Assembly: GCF_014779665.1 (NCBI RefSeq)
Contig: NZ_JACXYY010000005.1
Coordinates: forward strand, 186,001 to 250,000
Length of the DNA: 64,000 nt
Direction of reading: 5' to 3'
DNA from: Nocardioides hwasunensis
Lineage (GTDB): Bacteria; Actinomycetota; Actinomycetes; Propionibacteriales; Nocardioidaceae
The position numbers were made by a program, and so were the translations under genes. Under the pieces are notes generated by a model. The model did not search any database. It worked only from the letters and a program-made list of their open reading frames with translations, and was not told where the DNA came from. Positions 61,042-64,000 of the stretch are shown in pieces; positions within the stretch are counted from its first letter, which is position 1, and every line of letters begins with the position of its first letter.

Positions 61042-62706
61042 GTGGACCTCGACCAGCCGCGGCCCCGGCTCAGCCTCCGCCGGGTGCTCGACGACCTCGG
61101 CGTCACCTTCCTCGACCTCGTGCTCGGGCAGGCGGACGAGTCCGGCGAGGTCGGTGGCGTGGCGATCTGGGACGCCGCGGACCCGCCGTCGCTGCCGCCC
61201 CGCGCCCTCGTGCTCGGCGTGGGGGTCTCCGACCCCCACGAGGTGCGCGAGCTGCTCGCGCACGTCGCCGACCACGACGTGGCCGGAGTGGTGCTGCGCG
61301 CGCCGGTGCAGCACGACGCGGACGTCACCGAGCTGGCCGGGCGCACGGGAGCGTGCGTCCTGGGACTGTCACGGGGTGCCTCCTGGGCCCAGCTCACCGA
61401 GATGATCCGCTCGATGCTGACACCCGGCGACCTGCCGGCCGGCCAGCAGTCGCCGGACTCCCTCGGTGGCCTGCCGTCGGGTGACCTGTTCGCCGTCGCC
61501 AACGCCGTCGCCGCCCTCATGGGCGCGCCGATCACCATCGAGGACCGCAGCTCGCGCGTGCTGGCCTTCTCGGGTCGGCAGGACGAGGCCGATCCCTCCC
61601 GCGTGGAGACGATCCTGGGCCGTCAGGTGCCCGAGCGCTACGCCCGGATCCTGCAGGAGCGCGGGGTGTTCCGCGCCCTCAACCGCAGCGACGACCCGGT
61701 CTTCATCGAGCCGCTGCCGTCGGAGGAGGGCCGGTTCACGATGCCGCGCGTCGCGATCGCCGTGCGCGCCGGGGACGAGGTGCTCGGCTCCGTGTGGGCG
61801 GCGGTCAGCGAGCGGCCGGACGCCGCGCGCCTGGAGGTCCTGCAGGACTCGGCCAAGCTGGTCGCGCTCCACATGCTGCGCCACCGGGCGGGCTCCGACG
61901 CCGCCCGACGGATCCGCGCCGACCTGCTCAGCACCTCGCTCGCCGGGGGCACCAACGCCCACGACGCCCTGGTGCGTCTCGGGCTCGCCGGACGACCGCT
62001 GACCGTGCTGGGCCTGCGCCTGGTGCTGCCGCCCGGCGAGGAGCAGTCCGATGTCGGACCGGACGACGCATCCGTCGCGCAGGAGCGACAGCGGCTGACG
62101 GACGCGTTCGCGATGCACCTGGCCGCGGTGCAGCCGGTCTCGGCCGTCGCGGCGATCGGCGACACGACCTACGGACTGCTCGCCGCCGCCGAGCCGCTCG
62201 ACGAGGCCGAGGGCCGGGCCGCCCGCCTGCTCGCCGACTTCGTCGCTCGCGTGGACGACCGCGTGCACCCCCTCGCCGCCGTGGGTCCGCTGGCCGCGGA
62301 CCTCCAGGGCATCACCCGCAGCCGGATCGGCGTGGACCGGGTGCTCCGGGTGCTCGCCGAGGGGGGCGGGGGCCATCGTGTGGGCCGGCTCGAGGAGCTG
62401 CAGGGACAGGCGATGGTGCTCGACCTGCGTGACCAGGCCGTCCAGCGGGGCGAGCAGGTCCGCGGCGGACTGGCCCGTCTGCTGGCCTACGACGACCAGC
62501 ACGGCTCGCAGCTCGTCGGCACGCTGCGCGCCTGGCTCGACGCGCTCGGCGACGTGGGCGTCGCGGCCGAGCAGATGTTCGTGCACCCCAACACCTTCCG
62601 CTACCGGCTGCGCCGGGTCGCGGAGGTCGGCGAGGTCGACCTGGACGACGCGGAGCAGCGCTTCTCGCTGATGCTGCAGCTGCGGGTGTTCGGGCTCGGC
62701 CGCTGA
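61042..62706 (+). CDS. PucR-family transcriptional regulator
   Basis: A 554-residue regulator. The first 120 residues are a PucR N-terminal domain (RALVLGVGVSDPHEVRELL). A central region follows (about 150-290), and the C-terminal helix-turn-helix carries the family signature MFVHPNTFRYRLRRVAEVGE near residue 515-534. Relatives regulate purine, polyketide, proline or amino acid catabolism. It is encoded just after the D-amino acid genes in the same direction and likely controls them or threonine/amino acid metabolism. Confidence 0.9.
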   Translation: MDLDQPRPRLSLRRVLDDLGVTFLDLVLGQADESGEVGGVAIWDAADPPSLPPRALVLGVGVSDPHEVRELLAHVADHDVAGVVLRAPVQHDADVTELAGRTGACVLGLSRGASWAQLTEMIRSMLTPGDLPAGQQSPDSLGGLPSGDLFAVANAVAALMGAPITIEDRSSRVLAFSGRQDEADPSRVETILGRQVPERYARILQERGVFRALNRSDDPVFIEPLPSEEGRFTMPRVAIAVRAGDEVLGSVWAAVSERPDAARLEVLQDSAKLVALHMLRHRAGSDAARRIRADLLSTSLAGGTNAHDALVRLGLAGRPLTVLGLRLVLPPGEEQSDVGPDDASVAQERQRLTDAFAMHLAAVQPVSAVAAIGDTTYGLLAAAEPLDEAEGRAARLLADFVARVDDRVHPLAAVGPLAADLQGITRSRIGVDRVLRVLAEGGGGHRVGRLEELQGQAMVLDLRDQAVQRGEQVRGGLARLLAYDDQHGSQLVGTLRAWLDALGDVGVAAEQMFVHPNTFRYRLRRVAEVGEVDLDDAEQRFSLMLQLRVFGLGR

Positions 62707-62730
62707 GCCGGGTGCCGGGGCGGGCTCAGC
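62702..62730. terminator. Candidate bidirectional terminator
   Basis: GCTGAGCC (62702-62709) and GGCTCAGC (62723-62730) form a perfect 8-bp stem around a 13-base GC-rich loop. It sits between two convergent genes and overlaps the PucR stop. There is no clear T tract on either side. Confidence 0.42.
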
Positions 62731-62748
62731 CGCCACGGTGGGAGCGGG

Positions 62749-63993
62749 CTACTGCACGAAGCGGAACAGCGGGCTGCTGGGCTCGACGAGCTCGACGCGG
62801 AGGGCTGAGTCGGCCATCCGGCGCAGCAGCGGCTCGTAGTCCTCGCGCCGCTGGAGCTCCAGCCCGACCAGGGCGGGCCCGGTCTCGCGGTTGGACCGCT
62901 TGACGTACTCGAAGAGCGTGATGTCGTCGTCGGGCCCCAGGACCTCGTCGAGGAAGCGCCGCAGGGCGCCGGGCTCCTGGGGGAAGTCGACGAGGAAGTA
63001 GTGCTTGAGCCCCTCGTGCACGAGCGCGCGCTCGACGACCTCGGCGTAGCGGCTGACGTCGTTGTTGCCCCCGGAGAGCACGCACACGACGCTCGAGCCG
63101 GCGGCGAGGTCGAGCGGCAGCCGCAGCGCTGCCGGGGCGAGCGCGCCGGCGGGCTCGGCGATGATGCCGTCGGACTGGTAGAGGTCGAGCATCTCCACGC
63201 ACGCCAGGCCCTCGGGGACGGTGGTCATCCGGGGCCGGTGCCGGAGGACGGCGTCGTAGGTCGTGGTGCCGACGCGTCGGACCGCGGCGCCGTCGATGAA
63301 TCCGTCGAGAGTGGGCAGGTCGACAGGACCGCCGGCGTCGAGGGCCGCGGCCATCGAGGCGGCTCCGGCGGGCTCGGCGCCGATGACGGTGGTGGTCGGC
63401 GACCGCTCGGCGAGGAGCGCGAGCACGCCCGCGAGAAGACCCCCGCCGCCGACGGGCACGACGACGGCGTCCGGCGGCTGCGGCAGCTGGTCGAGCAGCT
63501 CGGCGGCCACCGTGCCCTGGCCGGCGACCGTGCGGTCGTCGTCGAAGGCCGGCACGGGCGTCGCGCCCGTCTCGACGGCGTACGCGTGGGAGAGCGCGGC
63601 AGCGTCGTCGTAGGTGTCGCCGTCGACGACCACGTCGACGAAGTCGCCACCCAGCAGCGCGATCCGCGCACGCTTCTGGCGCGGTGTGGTGCGGGGGAGG
63701 TGGATCCTCGCGTGGACCCCGGTGCGGGCGCAGGCGAAGGCGACGCCCTGCGCATGGTTGCCCGCGCTCGCGCAGGTGACGCCCGCGGCACGCTCGTCGG
63801 CGGACAGTCGGCTGATGAGGTTGTAGGCACCGCGGGCCTTGTAGGAGCGGACCTCCTGCAGGTCCTCGCGCTTGAGCCACACGTCGAGGCCGGTCAGGGC
63901 GGAGAGCCGCGGCGAGCGGTGCAGCGGCGTACGTCCGACGACGCCTGAGAGACGGGCTGCGGCGTCCTCGACGTCCTGCGCGGAGACGGTCAT
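62749..63993 (-). CDS. ilvA: Threonine ammonia-lyase (threonine dehydratase)
   Basis: A 414-residue PLP enzyme turning threonine into 2-oxobutanoate, the first step towards isoleucine. The PLP lysine K52 is in RSYKARGAY, the phosphate cup is in VVVPVGGGGLLAG, and SAGNHAQGVA is present. The C-terminal 80 residues hold a single ACT-like domain (HYFLVDFPQEPGALRRFLDE), as in the short actinobacterial form. The window ends seven bases before the start, so its promoter is not visible. The catabolic form would lack this domain. Confidence 0.93.
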   Translation of the reverse strand: MTVSAQDVEDAAARLSGVVGRTPLHRSPRLSALTGLDVWLKREDLQEVRSYKARGAYNLISRLSADERAAGVTCASAGNHAQGVAFACARTGVHARIHLPRTTPRQKRARIALLGGDFVDVVVDGDTYDDAAALSHAYAVETGATPVPAFDDDRTVAGQGTVAAELLDQLPQPPDAVVVPVGGGGLLAGVLALLAERSPTTTVIGAEPAGAASMAAALDAGGPVDLPTLDGFIDGAAVRRVGTTTYDAVLRHRPRMTTVPEGLACVEMLDLYQSDGIIAEPAGALAPAALRLPLDLAAGSSVVCVLSGGNNDVSRYAEVVERALVHEGLKHYFLVDFPQEPGALRRFLDEVLGPDDDITLFEYVKRSNRETGPALVGLELQRREDYEPLLRRMADSALRVELVEPSSPLFRFVQ

Positions 63994-64000
63994 GGACCAA

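Overview
The window is about 64 kb of very GC-rich DNA with strong G/C preference at third codon positions. It carries a fused fbiC, coenzyme F420 genes, several F420-type luciferase-like oxidoreductases and many leaderless starts. Together these point to an actinomycete, probably in or near Nocardioidaceae; the genus is inferred, not proven. I count 57 protein-coding genes. There are no RNA genes, insertion sequences, integrases or CRISPR arrays. No stretch over 300 bases lacks a gene; the largest gap is 190 bp.

Region 1 (1-35.5 kb, plus the monooxygenase at 35.6-37.3 kb) is a large catabolic island for an unidentified hydrophobic, branched or alicyclic carboxylic acid handled as CoA thioesters. 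It holds five acyl-CoA dehydrogenases, three thiolase-fold proteins (one looks like an Ltp2-type retro-aldolase paired with a DUF35 protein), an HMG-CoA-synthase-like/DUF35 fusion and an HMG-CoA-lyase-like enzyme. It also has two MaoC-type hydratases, three short-chain dehydrogenases, two acyl-CoA ligases, a CoA-transferase, an amidohydrolase, a Baeyer-Villiger monooxygenase, five luciferase-like monooxygenases and two SnoaL-like proteins. Uptake is by a Liv-type ABC transporter with two paralogous binding lipoproteins. A TetR regulator at 7976-8584 closely resembles KstR2, the mycobacterial HIP-CoA-responsive repressor. Eight sites fitting the KstR2 operator AnCAAGnnCTTGnT (seven exactly) lie in six promoter regions across the island, so it is very probably one KstR2-like regulon. 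The signature genes of the cholesterol C/D-ring pathway (ipdAB, echA20, ipdC) are absent, so the substrate is likely different.

Region 2 (37.3-41.2 kb) is the F420 block: NADPH:F420 reductase, FbiC and CofC/FbiD. It would supply and recycle the cofactor for the luciferase-like enzymes of region 1.

Region 3 (41.2-46.0 kb) is a NarL-type two-component system followed by a two-gene FtsX-type ABC exporter.

Region 4 (46.1-62.7 kb) looks like a salvage system for peptides containing D-amino acids. It has three penicillin-binding/beta-lactamase-fold (S12-like) hydrolase domains, one of them fused to an S9 prolyl-oligopeptidase, and an oligopeptide ABC transporter with a fused permease-ATPase. An M20 amidohydrolase, a GNAT-like acyltransferase and an enolase-superfamily N-acylamino acid racemase/OSBS follow. 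That last trio matches the known D-to-L amino acid conversion route through N-succinyl intermediates. A PucR-type regulator follows, and the window ends with a biosynthetic-type threonine ammonia-lyase on the opposite strand.
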